64,000 bases of DNA from Bacteroidales bacterium (GTDB taxonomy: Bacteria; Bacteroidota; Bacteroidia; Bacteroidales; Lentimicrobiaceae), in assembly GCA_024636955.1 (NCBI GenBank), contig JAGXGB010000081.1, positions 1-64,000 of the forward strand, given 5' to 3'. The notes beneath the pieces were generated by a model, which saw nothing but the letters and a program-made list of their open reading frames with translations, had not been told where the DNA came from and ran no database searches. This document shows positions 1 to 8,293 of the stretch, in pieces; within the stretch, counting starts at the first letter, position 1; every line of letters starts with the position of its first letter. The position numbers and the translations under genes are program-made.

Positions 1-185
1 AGGTCAACCTGAAATGAAGCATCAAAAATAGCCTGTGGAGCACCTGCAGTGCCCGCACTGTAAGAAACGGTTACTTCCCAGGGAACAGGCAAAATGATAA
101 GTGAAGCCTCTTCAGTAGTGAACGGCAGCCCATATATATTATCGCCGATTGCGGCACCGTTGGGGTCAAAGGTTGATTTTTCCAT
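1..185 (-). CDS. speB: agmatinase/arginase (ureohydrolase) family protein, N-terminal part only
   Basis: The reverse strand reads from an ATG at 185-183 off the window edge for 61 codons. The translation starts MEKSTFDPNGAAIGDNIYG and continues with a VPWEVTVSYSAGTAGAPQAI segment, which is the N-terminal signature I know from Bacteroidota agmatinase/arginase family enzymes (Mn-dependent hydrolysis of agmatine to putrescine and urea). The metal-binding histidine and aspartate motifs lie beyond the window, so the exact substrate cannot be judged. A Bacteroidota-type -7 box lies only 3 bases upstream of the start codon, suggesting a very short or absent leader. The next gene upstream is divergent, at 566. 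Confidence 0.8.
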   Translation of the reverse strand, partial: MEKSTFDPNGAAIGDNIYGLPFTTEEASLIILPVPWEVTVSYSAGTAGAPQAIFDASFQVD

Positions 186-188
186 AAT

Positions 189-197
189 GCAAAGATA
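189..197 (-). promoter_or_regulatory. -7 promoter box for the agmatinase gene
   Basis: The reverse strand reads TATCTTTGC, matching the Bacteroidota sigma-ABfr -7 consensus TAnnTTTG, 3 bases before the ATG at 185. Transcription would begin at or within a few bases of the start codon, so the message would be nearly leaderless. No clear -33 TTTG was found at the usual distance. Confidence 0.45.
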
Positions 198-205
198 GGG
201 AAAGG

Positions 206-305
206 GTTCAAAAGTTGTTCAAAGGTTGTTCAAAGTGGTTCAAGGGTGGTTCAAGGTGGTGGGGAAGGGTGGGACAGGTAGGACCGGTGAAACTGTTGGG
301 ACCTG
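206..305. repeat. spacer of degenerate 9-bp repeats (GGTTCAAAG then GGGACNGGT families)
   Basis: Positions 206-260 consist of degenerate TTCAAAGGT-like units and 261-305 of GGGACCTGT-like units, both with a period near 9. The same two families occur side by side at 9200-9304. The rest of the 380-base gap (306-565) is AT-rich. Apart from the candidate promoter at 436 I see nothing in it. Confidence 0.7.
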
Positions 306-413
306 CGGACTATGTATTCATGCATAAACATATCTTCTGCCTTGAAAGAAAAAATATAGAATACACATAAACATATAGATGTATAGATGCATAATAATAT
401 TTTTAGCTAAATG

Positions 414-443
414 TTGAATTATTATTTTTCCGCCTTATATTTG
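414..443 (+). promoter_or_regulatory. candidate promoter for the T9SS cargo gene at 566
   Basis: A TTG at 414-416 and a TATATTTG at 436-443 are 19 bases apart, fitting the Bacteroidota -33/-7 arrangement (TTTG / TAnnTTTG). The implied leader of about 115 bases is long, and the surrounding DNA is AT-rich, so a chance match is possible. Confidence 0.4.
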
Positions 444-565
444 GCTGCTTTATAAGCGAGAAGTCATTGCGCAATTAGTACTCTGCATACATTAACTACT
501 TCATTTACTTGATCTTACCCTTTTAGCTGTTAGAAGTAGTTAATAATAACCAAAACTAATTTATC

Positions 566-784
566 ATGAATGAATTGAAAAAAAACAGAGGAAAGCTCGC
601 TTTCTTTGCTTTAGTGATGATTTGGGTTTTAAGCCCAACAGTTTCACAAGCCCAGTACTGGATGAGAACTTATGGGCATCTTGATAATTATTATTTAATC
701 AGGGACTCAACGGAGGCCTTTTTCAGTGCCGACACTTCCAGAATTCGAAACTCCGTTTACGGTTTTAAACATTTCCAACGGTGA
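566..784 (+). CDS. N-terminal fragment of a T9SS-exported beta-propeller protein (signal peptide part)
   Basis: A 72-residue open frame with a good Sec signal peptide (MNELKKNRGK..., hydrophobic core FFALVMIWVL, cleavage near SQA-Q). The C-terminal segment YGFKHFQR ends at TGA 782-784. In related Bacteroidota sortilin/BNR-type cargo the mature N-terminus typically carries a FKxFxRW..FxESRVD-like stretch, and the frame starting at 781 continues exactly there (KTFLESRVDANG). One extra G near 782 would give CGG TGG AAA and join the two as QRWKTF. I therefore read 566-5505 as one gene of about 1,647 residues, interrupted by a 1-base deletion or a sequencing error. As written, this fragment alone would be a secreted peptide without function. 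Confidence 0.75.
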   Translation: MNELKKNRGKLAFFALVMIWVLSPTVSQAQYWMRTYGHLDNYYLIRDSTEAFFSADTSRIRNSVYGFKHFQR

Positions 785-3700
785 AAACATTTTTAGAGTC
801 TCGTGTTGATGCAAATGGAACGCTGGCAACCTACCATCAAAATTTAGCGCAGGAATATGAAAATATTCTAATTACTGATGATGATAGAACACCGGGTCAA
901 TGGAACTCGTTGGGCCCAGTCACCGGCACTACAGGCGTACTTGCTGAATTAGGTATTGTGACATCACTTTTAGTAATAGATGATCAAAATATTTATGCGG
1001 GCACCGGTACAGCAGGATTATTTGTAACAAATAATGGAGGTGCAACATGGAGATCACTTACTGATAAATATCTTATAACAGGTATAGAGTCAATTATCAA
1101 GATTGACCCTGATACAATTTATATCGCTACTGGTTTTGACACCTGGGGAAAAGTGTACGGTAAAGGAATTTTAAAAAGTGAGGATAATGGGTTGACATGG
1201 AAAGATACAGGTCTTAATTCTAATTTTATAGATGGTAGTCCCTTTACTGTGAAAGGAATGATTGCTGACCCTGATTCATCTGGAACTTTTTATGCAATAG
1301 TTCAGGAGGAGAATAGAAGAAATGCCAGAATTGTAAAGAGTGTAGATACTGGAGTGACATGGGATGAAAAATACATTCAGTCGGATATAGATTTGCGAAA
1401 GATAGAAATGGATCCAACAAATTCGAACCGTATTATGGCCGCGGGGAGAGAATTGGTTATATCCAATGATAGGGGAAACAGCTGGCAAACGATTACATCG
1501 AGAATTCCTTATCAAGATATTTCAAATCAATGCGAACTTGATAGAATAACTATGTCATTCCACCCAACAATCCCTGATAGGATTTTGGTTGTTTTAAAAA
1601 AACGAAGTCCATTAGACGTTAACCAAAACACAGCTATTGATTTTTTTATATCAAATGATGGCGGTTTAAGGTTTAGCAGGTGTTCCTTTTTTTCTGACTC
1701 AATAAAGTCTAAGCAATTTACAGAAGACAAGCTCGAATTAGAATGGTCGAAAGCTCATGATGACTGTTTCTATATTGGGGGTTTATGGGTTCATAGTTTA
1801 AGATTGAGTGATACTAATGTGTTCGTTAACGATATAGGTTCTGGTTACCATGTTGATATACGATATTTGACTACTTACACCATTGAAGGTAAAGATTCAG
1901 ACGGTAACTCTCGCTATCTGGATGTGTTGTATCAAGGAAATGATGGTGGTATTACTAAAGGAGTTGAAAGTTCTGAGTCAGGAGTGATATGGCAGGATAT
2001 ATCAGGAACCGGGTTAAATATTACTCAGTATTATGGATTGGGTATTACGGAATCAGACCCTGAGTTATACCTTGGAGGAACACAGGACGGCAATCTTTTT
2101 ATTCATGATAGTACAGGCTGGCATAATAGAAGTAATACAGGTGATGCAGCAGATGCAGTTATTGATTATAACAATCCGGCTAATATTTATATGGTTCATT
2201 TTTGTGGAAGCTCCTACCTAACAATCTCAAAAGATTATGGCCAATCCTGGGATTACCATGAAGTTGGAATGCCCAATGAAGGTTGGTACCGAAGAAACGA
2301 CGGTCCTTTAGAAATGAGTAAAAGAGATCCATCTATCCTTTTTGTTGGCGGTAAGCAAGTGTATAAGTCAAAGCTAGATCAGCAAGGTAATTTAGTTTTT
2401 AATAAGATTTCTGATTTCGATGAAAAATATCCCTATTTTAAAACTATCAGAGTAGCAAAAAACTCAGATAATTTTATCATTGCCGGCAGGCAGAATGCTA
2501 TTTGGGGAGATACATTAAAAACAGCAAGACTTCATCTGACTCTTAACGGTGGTGCAGACTGGTATAATATCACTCCGATAGATATTTTAGATGATGCAGG
2601 CATTTTTGATATAGCCATTGATCCCAAAAAGCACAATAAATTTTATATTGCTCTAGATCGGTTCAATGCTAATAAGAAAGTCTATAAAGGAGAATGGGGT
2701 ATAAACGGCGATACAACGGTAACCTGGACTAACATGTCAGAGGGGCTACCCAATGTGCCTGTAAATTGTATAAAAATATACGAAGGTTCAGATGCTGAAG
2801 AAATGTTTGCAGGAACTGATTGCGGTGTTTACTATTATAATAAGGAAATAGGTAAGTGGATTAAATTTGGAAGAGGAATGCCGGTTTGTCCGGTAAGCGA
2901 CCTTGAAATTAACTACTATACCGGGCAGCTCATTGCTTCAACTTTCGGAAGAGGTATGTATAGAGCAGAGTTGTGCGAGATAGGACCGGCAGAATTAACC
3001 ATTTATATAGATACTATTCAAGTGTGGGAAGACACATTAAGGATACCTGCTGATATTATAATACAATCTGGCGGTAATTTGACGATAAAAGGTAAGATTC
3101 AGATGAAATATAATAAGTCAATAACTGTGCATAAAGGTGCTTTTCTAACTGTTGATGGAGGCACAATTACAAGTTATTGTTCAACTGAACCATGGAGTGG
3201 CATAAAAGTACTTGGAACAGCAAGCGGGGGACAAAGCCCATTATACCAGGGTGTAGTTTATCTTAAAAATGGTGCGGTCATTGAAAAGGCCAGAATTGGG
3301 GTGCATTGTCTTAACCCTGAAGACCCAACGGATAATTACCCGATAACCGGTGGTGGAATAATAATGGCAAATAATACAACATTCAAGAATAACATTACTG
3401 CCGTTCAGTTTGAACGCTATACTTATACTTCATCCATCAGTTTCTTTAAAAACTGTATATTTGAGACCATAGGTACTCCTCTGCCAAGCTATCCTAAAAA
3501 GTACTTTGTTAGATTAAATGAGCTTGCAGGGTTGTTTTTTGGAGCGTGCACATTCAAAAATGAAATTCTTGTAAATCCTTTTGAGAACTTTTTTATACCT
3601 CAACACGGCATCTACAGTGTCAATTCACATTTTGTAGTTGACGGGCAATGTCCTACAACTCCTTGCCCTCCAGAGTATAAGAGTAAGTTTGAGAACCTGG

Positions 3701-5505
3701 TTTATGGAATATATGTAAGCTCAAAACCAGGCACCAGAACTTTCAAGGTTACTAACTCAATTTTTACTAATAACGATTGTGGTATTTATGCTCTGAGCAC
3801 TGATAATGTCGATATCAGAGACAATGATTTTAATATTTGCACCCAAGCCGATCGTGCAACGGGCTTATATTTAGATCATTGTAATGGCTATGTAGTAGAG
3901 GAGAATGAATTTAGATTGACTGAAGTTGTTGGACAACAACCTTCACGAGGAATATACGTGAATGAGAGTGGCCCATATAACAATACTCTTTACCTCAACA
4001 AATTCAATAGTTTAACCTATGGTATTGTAGCAGAAGGATGCAACCGCTCCATTGACGGTTTTGATGGACTGCAGTTGAAGTGCAACACATTTGAGTACAC
4101 ATATAATGACATAACTGTCTTACCTGATTCTTTATTGATAAGTAGTTTAGGAGTTGCAAAAGATCAAGGCAGAGCAGGCGCTAAATTTTGTGACCAACTG
4201 GCAGGAAACACCTTCTCGCAGTTCGACAGTTGCGCGTTCCATTTTTACAATGGACCTTTTAATACGGTGAATTATTATTTTTTGAGATCAAATAATAATA
4301 TGAAGCCACAAAAAAATGTCCGTGTTAAGGTTTCAGGGGAAATTCCTGAATATCCCGGTGATTGCTGTCCTCCAAATGCATATGGAGGAGGCGGTTCAGG
4401 GACTATCGACATGGCAACCATGGAATATAATGTTGAATATCAGGAAACTTCAGCAGAACTTGACTCACTGATAGATCAGGGAGAAACCGACAGTAAACTT
4501 TTCACTATCAATACTGCTATACCTGATGAAGGACTTTCAATCACAGGGGATTTGCTACAAACATCACCTTATGTTTCAGATACGGTAATTAAGAAGACCA
4601 TTGAACGGGAGGATGTTATTACCAACAGTATGTTAAGGGATATTATGGTTGCTAATCCGCATTCAGCAAAATCAACGGAAATGATTGATCAGCTAGATGC
4701 AAGATATGACCCTATGCCTCAATACATGAAGGATGAGATATTGGAAGGGCAATCGATCGAGTCTGCCAGGGAGCACAAAGAAGCAGAACGCAATCTCCTC
4801 AAGCGCGCATACGAATATGGCGTTCACAGGCAGCTTGCCCAATTGTTAACAGATTCGCTCAGAGCTGAAAATGACTCTATCACACTCTTGCTTGAATCAG
4901 ATGGTAGCTTCAATTCGCAGTTGAAATTGGCATGGCTTAGTTTTGAAAATGGAGATACTTTACAAGCCCTTAACTATATATCATCATTGGATACATTGTT
5001 TGAGCTGAATAGCATAGAATCATCTGAGGTAAATAGTCAATCAGATTTTATGCAGTGGATTGTTAATAATCCTGTTTTTGATACTACTCAGATTGAAACC
5101 TTGCTTCTTTTCAGGGTAAGTTCATCTCACAAAGTTTCTTCTGCTGCCATTGGTATTTTACTGGCCAATGATATTCCAATTTATAATGAACCTTATTCTG
5201 TTATTGATTTAAGCAAAGCTTCTGACCTGATTAAGGTAAAAGAAGAAAAGCGTTCAACAGAATATGTAATTGTAACTCCAAATCCTGCTAAGGACTTTAT
5301 TACCGTAAAGTATGCAAGCGAAACAAAGACCTCCGATATTAAGATCTTTAATGAAGAAGGGAAGTTGGTTTTAACAAAAGGTATTCAAAAGCAAATGGAT
5401 GAAATAACCTTAAATACCCGTGATTATAAACCCGGTGTTTACTTCATTATGATGTTGTCAGACAAGGGTAAAGCTTGTTCATCGAAGTTCATAATTACAA
5501 AATAA
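781..5505 (+). CDS. large T9SS cargo protein: beta-propeller, beta-helix and C-terminal sorting domain (body of the split gene)
   Basis: A 1,574-residue frame whose apparent GTG start overlaps the stop of the signal-peptide fragment (GTGA). It has no signal peptide of its own. Residues about 60-740 hold many BNR/Asp-box-like motifs (TNNGGATW, SEDNGLTW, SNDRGNSW, SKDYGQSW) typical of sortilin/VPS10-like propellers. Residues about 790-1200 resemble a right-handed parallel beta-helix. The last 80 residues (TPNPAKDFITVKY ... KPGVYFIMML ... KFIITK) are a type A T9SS sorting domain. The protein is probably surface-attached or secreted, and its ligand is unknown. Secretion requires the upstream signal peptide, so the frame break at 779-784 matters. 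Transcription probably ends at the hairpin at 5516. Confidence 0.8.
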   Translation: MKTFLESRVDANGTLATYHQNLAQEYENILITDDDRTPGQWNSLGPVTGTTGVLAELGIVTSLLVIDDQNIYAGTGTAGLFVTNNGGATWRSLTDKYLITGIESIIKIDPDTIYIATGFDTWGKVYGKGILKSEDNGLTWKDTGLNSNFIDGSPFTVKGMIADPDSSGTFYAIVQEENRRNARIVKSVDTGVTWDEKYIQSDIDLRKIEMDPTNSNRIMAAGRELVISNDRGNSWQTITSRIPYQDISNQCELDRITMSFHPTIPDRILVVLKKRSPLDVNQNTAIDFFISNDGGLRFSRCSFFSDSIKSKQFTEDKLELEWSKAHDDCFYIGGLWVHSLRLSDTNVFVNDIGSGYHVDIRYLTTYTIEGKDSDGNSRYLDVLYQGNDGGITKGVESSESGVIWQDISGTGLNITQYYGLGITESDPELYLGGTQDGNLFIHDSTGWHNRSNTGDAADAVIDYNNPANIYMVHFCGSSYLTISKDYGQSWDYHEVGMPNEGWYRRNDGPLEMSKRDPSILFVGGKQVYKSKLDQQGNLVFNKISDFDEKYPYFKTIRVAKNSDNFIIAGRQNAIWGDTLKTARLHLTLNGGADWYNITPIDILDDAGIFDIAIDPKKHNKFYIALDRFNANKKVYKGEWGINGDTTVTWTNMSEGLPNVPVNCIKIYEGSDAEEMFAGTDCGVYYYNKEIGKWIKFGRGMPVCPVSDLEINYYTGQLIASTFGRGMYRAELCEIGPAELTIYIDTIQVWEDTLRIPADIIIQSGGNLTIKGKIQMKYNKSITVHKGAFLTVDGGTITSYCSTEPWSGIKVLGTASGGQSPLYQGVVYLKNGAVIEKARIGVHCLNPEDPTDNYPITGGGIIMANNTTFKNNITAVQFERYTYTSSISFFKNCIFETIGTPLPSYPKKYFVRLNELAGLFFGACTFKNEILVNPFENFFIPQHGIYSVNSHFVVDGQCPTTPCPPEYKSKFENLVYGIYVSSKPGTRTFKVTNSIFTNNDCGIYALSTDNVDIRDNDFNICTQADRATGLYLDHCNGYVVEENEFRLTEVVGQQPSRGIYVNESGPYNNTLYLNKFNSLTYGIVAEGCNRSIDGFDGLQLKCNTFEYTYNDITVLPDSLLISSLGVAKDQGRAGAKFCDQLAGNTFSQFDSCAFHFYNGPFNTVNYYFLRSNNNMKPQKNVRVKVSGEIPEYPGDCCPPNAYGGGGSGTIDMATMEYNVEYQETSAELDSLIDQGETDSKLFTINTAIPDEGLSITGDLLQTSPYVSDTVIKKTIEREDVITNSMLRDIMVANPHSAKSTEMIDQLDARYDPMPQYMKDEILEGQSIESAREHKEAERNLLKRAYEYGVHRQLAQLLTDSLRAENDSITLLLESDGSFNSQLKLAWLSFENGDTLQALNYISSLDTLFELNSIESSEVNSQSDFMQWIVNNPVFDTTQIETLLLFRVSSSHKVSSAAIGILLANDIPIYNEPYSVIDLSKASDLIKVKEEKRSTEYVIVTPNPAKDFITVKYASETKTSDIKIFNEEGKLVLTKGIQKQMDEITLNTRDYKPGVYFIMMLSDKGKACSSKFIITK

Positions 5506-5515
5506 TTTCTAACTT

Positions 5516-5545
5516 GCGGGGTTGAATTTCTCAACCCCGCTTTTT
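5516..5545 (+). terminator. intrinsic terminator with 10-bp perfect stem
   Basis: A perfect inverted repeat GCGGGGTTGA / TCAACCCCGC (5516-5525 and 5531-5540) with a 5-base loop is followed by TTTTT at 5541-5545. It lies 10 bases after the stop at 5505 and ends 9 bases before the ATG at 5555. The next gene would therefore depend on read-through or on a promoter inside the upstream coding region. Confidence 0.85.
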
Positions 5546-5554
5546 CCCATTTCT

Positions 5555-7135
5555 ATGAAAAATATTATAACCATCATACTGATGCTTTATGGAAGCATTG
5601 CTTTCTCTCAAACCTGGGAGAGAATAATAGGCATGCAGAATAGACCTGAGGCATTCCAGAATTTTTGTGAAAGCTATGACCAGGGATTTCTTGTGTTAGG
5701 AATTAAAGAATTCTCTCCTGATCTAAAAGGATTTGTTGTTAAAACGGATATAAATGGGTATCCACTTTATGAATTGACCTTAGGAATAAATAATACTCAA
5801 AAAACTGTTCCTCAACAATTGTATTCAACAAATGATGGCGGAATGATTATTTGTGGTGCTCATGAAAAGTGGTCTTCAATTGAGGATGTAGGTATCATAA
5901 AACTCAATGCCTGTGGCGATCTTGAATGGTGTAAAATATGGAGAACAGATGATTTTTCTGACTGGGGAAATGAAATTCATCAATTGGATGATGGCGGTTA
6001 TATCATGCTTGCGCATAGGAATACCGATTCAACACATGTTTTTCTTTTTAGGCTTGATAGTAATGGCCACCCACTATGGATTGAGCCATACGTTAACCTG
6101 AATCAGTATCCGGTTTCTTCACCTGGTACTGATGATCTTTTCCTGACAATGCAGGATAAGTATTTGCTTAGTGGTTATTGCTGGTGGTGTGATAGCACAC
6201 AGTGGTGCAGGCTGAAAGCAATGGTGATTCAAGTTGATACTTCAGGTACGGAAGAATGGGTATCTGTTTTTATGGCTGAAGATATCACCTATTATTCAGA
6301 CGGTAATAGTGGTATACAAAAAGGAAGTGGTAATTATTATGTAGGTGCTACCAAGCCCACTGGTGGAGATTATCCCCCAATGTTAATTGTAATAGATACA
6401 CTAGGAAATTTCCTGAGTGATACGCTTGTGCAAATACCTGATATTGGAGATTATTATGCTGAAGGTTATTTACAGGATTTGTTTTTTTTACCGGATGGAA
6501 GGTTATTCACGCATATAGATATGATAAATAATCCCTCTGACTATATTGGGCATTTTAGCTTGCATGAAATAGATTCGCTAGGTGGTTGGCATAATACCTT
6601 TTTCCGTGAGAATGCACATAGTTACAGGTCGAAAACCATTCTAACATCAGATGGTAAAATACTCGCCGGTTCAGTGGTGGGTGCTACAGCCATTGCCCAG
6701 GATATAATACTAATGAAGCTTAACACCTCCCTTGAATACGACAGCATTTACACTGTTCCGAGGGTTTATGACTACCTGTGCCCTGATACTATTGTTTCAA
6801 AAACAATTGATTTGGATTGCGAGGTTATTGTTGATGTAAAGGATATTCCAACACGTGAGGAGTACAACAGGTCGATAAGGCAAATATACATTACTCCGGC
6901 GCCTAATCCCGCAACCGAAGAGATCAGGTTTATGCTCAGAAATACGGAACACCACAAAAACATCAGCATCATCTGTTACGATACACACGGCCGGCAAATG
7001 AGCATGGTTGGAGTTAATTCAGGTATTACTGAAAAAACAATGGATATTTCTTCATGGACTCCCGGCATTTACATGGCTATTGTATATGCAGGAAATCAAA
7101 AAGTGGGAAGTGCAAGGTTTGTTAAAGCTAATTAG
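5555..7135 (+). CDS. T9SS sorting-domain secreted protein of unknown function
   Basis: About 526 residues from the ATG at 5555. An in-frame TTG at 5522 lies inside the terminator hairpin and is unlikely to be the start. The N-terminus MKNIITIILMLYGSIAFSQ is a signal peptide. The body has repeated segments of the type DGGMIICGA, DDGGYIMLAHR and DGKILAGS, suggesting a propeller like those in Bacteroidota outer-surface proteins. The C-terminal 80 residues (PAPNPATEEIRFML ... WTPGIYMAIVYAG ... ARFVKAN) form a type A T9SS sorting domain. Cargo only: no catalytic motif was recognised. It probably forms a unit with the 153-residue protein three bases downstream. Confidence 0.85.
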   Translation: MKNIITIILMLYGSIAFSQTWERIIGMQNRPEAFQNFCESYDQGFLVLGIKEFSPDLKGFVVKTDINGYPLYELTLGINNTQKTVPQQLYSTNDGGMIICGAHEKWSSIEDVGIIKLNACGDLEWCKIWRTDDFSDWGNEIHQLDDGGYIMLAHRNTDSTHVFLFRLDSNGHPLWIEPYVNLNQYPVSSPGTDDLFLTMQDKYLLSGYCWWCDSTQWCRLKAMVIQVDTSGTEEWVSVFMAEDITYYSDGNSGIQKGSGNYYVGATKPTGGDYPPMLIVIDTLGNFLSDTLVQIPDIGDYYAEGYLQDLFFLPDGRLFTHIDMINNPSDYIGHFSLHEIDSLGGWHNTFFRENAHSYRSKTILTSDGKILAGSVVGATAIAQDIILMKLNTSLEYDSIYTVPRVYDYLCPDTIVSKTIDLDCEVIVDVKDIPTREEYNRSIRQIYITPAPNPATEEIRFMLRNTEHHKNISIICYDTHGRQMSMVGVNSGITEKTMDISSWTPGIYMAIVYAGNQKVGSARFVKAN

Positions 7136-7138
7136 GTT

Positions 7139-7600
7139 ATGAAAAAAATACTACTATTGATAAGTTTTATACTAATCGCCATGTTCTCACGGGCACAAAT
7201 CCAGCCAAGCGATTCGTTGTATTTGTGGGTTGATTTCAGCGGAGATAAAATAATGATTGATATCCCCGACAGGTATATGCATTACAGGACTTTGCCCACC
7301 ATGTTGCCAAGTCATGTAAGAGTAAGGACTATTAATACCTTCGTCCCCAACCTGCCTGCTAAACCAGTGCTCGTTTCCATGCTGCAAAGGGAGCTGCAAC
7401 AATCCCACAGCCCTCAAACCAGGGAACAACAACTGAAATACCTGGGGAAGATTGTACTGCTGCTATTTTATACCAACAGTGACTTCAATCAGCTACCCAC
7501 TGAAGTGTTAAACACAATTAATCAACTAACTCAACAGGAAACAGTAAAAAAGGAAGCTGCTTTAGTTGAGAAGTGGGTGGTAATGGCGGGGAAGATTTAG
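7139..7600 (+). CDS. small secreted protein of unknown function
   Basis: 153 residues. The ATG at 7139 follows the preceding stop by 3 bases, so the gene is probably co-transcribed with the T9SS cargo gene. The N-terminus MKKILLLISFILIAMFSRAQ is a clear signal peptide. The remainder is a mixed region without cysteines and with a C-terminal amphipathic stretch (EVLNTINQLTQQETVKKEAALVEKW). No family is recognised. It ends 2 bases before the stop codon of a gene relic on the opposite strand. Confidence 0.6.
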   Translation: MKKILLLISFILIAMFSRAQIQPSDSLYLWVDFSGDKIMIDIPDRYMHYRTLPTMLPSHVRVRTINTFVPNLPAKPVLVSMLQRELQQSHSPQTREQQLKYLGKIVLLLFYTNSDFNQLPTEVLNTINQLTQQETVKKEAALVEKWVVMAGKI

Positions 7601-7602
7601 TT

Positions 7603-7710
7603 TTAGCCTTTCGCCCTCAGCCTCTTAACATGCGCTTCAGCCTCAGCCAGTGACTGCTGCAGTTCTCTGATCTGTTTTGCGATTTTTGGCTCAGGGTACA
7701 TGATCTTGGG
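7603..7710 (-). pseudogene. C-terminal relic of a second transglutaminase-like gene
   Basis: The reverse strand encodes about 35 residues ending in a stop: PKIMYPEPKIAKQIRELQQS followed by LAEAEAHVKRLRAKG. The intact gene at 9306-10409 ends PEPKIARQIKDLQQSLAEAE and AHVKRLRR, so the two C-termini are near-identical over about 30 residues. The rest of the copy is absent: homology stops near 7707, where the next lipoprotein gene begins. The relic has no start codon or upstream domain. It is best read as the remnant of a tandem duplication later replaced by the genes at 7717-9186, or as a recombined fragment. Confidence 0.8.
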
Positions 7711-7716
7711 ATCTAT

Positions 7717-8121
7717 ATGTCAATTATGAAAGTACTTAGTTTGTGTATTGTAATAAGTTTTGTGTTAATGCTTCAGTGCTGCACCAGCGATTACACTGAA
7801 AATTTAGGTGGTGGATATTTCTTCAGAAATGAGGGAGGAGATTTAAAGGATATCCTTTGTGAAGAGCCCAAAGGAGGAGAAATACCTTCAACAGTCATTG
7901 CTTATGATTATGATCAAAACTTCTTAATAGCTTTGCAACGTCCCAAATTGCCACAGGATATTTTGTATGAAAAGAAATATACCTCTAAGTCAGGGGCAGA
8001 TACCACATATTACTGGTTAATTGTAAAGAAAAACCACCTTGTTTTTGGACCGCTAATGGAGAATGAGTTCATAGAAGCTAGGAAGAGGTACAATATTCCT
8101 GAAAGTTTGAACTTTAATTAA
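7717..8121 (+). CDS. small lipoprotein of unknown function
   Basis: 134 residues with ATGs at 7717 and 7726. The hydrophobic N-terminus MKVLSLCIVISFVLMLQCCTS carries a lipobox-like L-Q-C, so it is probably a lipoprotein. The mature part contains GGGYFFRNEGGD and YYWLIVKKNHLVFGPL. This loosely recalls short DUF3997-type lipoproteins, which is a weak resemblance from memory. The gene starts exactly where the transglutaminase relic ends. It is convergent with the AbiEii-like gene, and repeats fill the 172 bases between them. Confidence 0.6.
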   Translation: MSIMKVLSLCIVISFVLMLQCCTSDYTENLGGGYFFRNEGGDLKDILCEEPKGGEIPSTVIAYDYDQNFLIALQRPKLPQDILYEKKYTSKSGADTTYYWLIVKKNHLVFGPLMENEFIEARKRYNIPESLNFN

Positions 8122-8166
8122 GTATAAACCTTGCAAATCCTGGCTTTTATCAACTTAGGGGCTGGG

Positions 8167-8287
8167 TGGAACCTGTGGAATTGGTGGGACCTGTGGGATA
8201 CATTTTTAGTTTTCCACTTTTTACTTTAGCCCTTAGCCTTTAGCCTTTAGCCTTGTTGATTAGCCCTTAGCCTTTAACCTTTAGCCG
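8167..8287. repeat. 9-bp (GGGACCTGT) and 7-bp (GGCTAAA, reverse strand) repeat spacer
   Basis: Positions 8167-8202 read as four 9-base units (GGTGGAACC, TGTGGAATT, GGTGGGACC, TGTGGGATA). From 8214 to 8287 the reverse strand carries GGCTAAA/GGCTAAG heptamers in two blocks. On the reverse strand the heptamers are followed by AGTAAAAAGTGG, as in the copy at 22706-22749. The block begins within a few bases of the stop of the AbiEii-like gene and is in its sense orientation. Confidence 0.85.
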
Positions 8288-8293
8288 TGTTAA

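Noticed and set aside
781-784. Programmed -1 frameshift joining the two parts of the T9SS cargo gene
   Set aside because: No X-XXY-YYZ slippery site precedes the TGA and there is no clear stimulatory hairpin. A base deletion or sequencing error explains it more simply.
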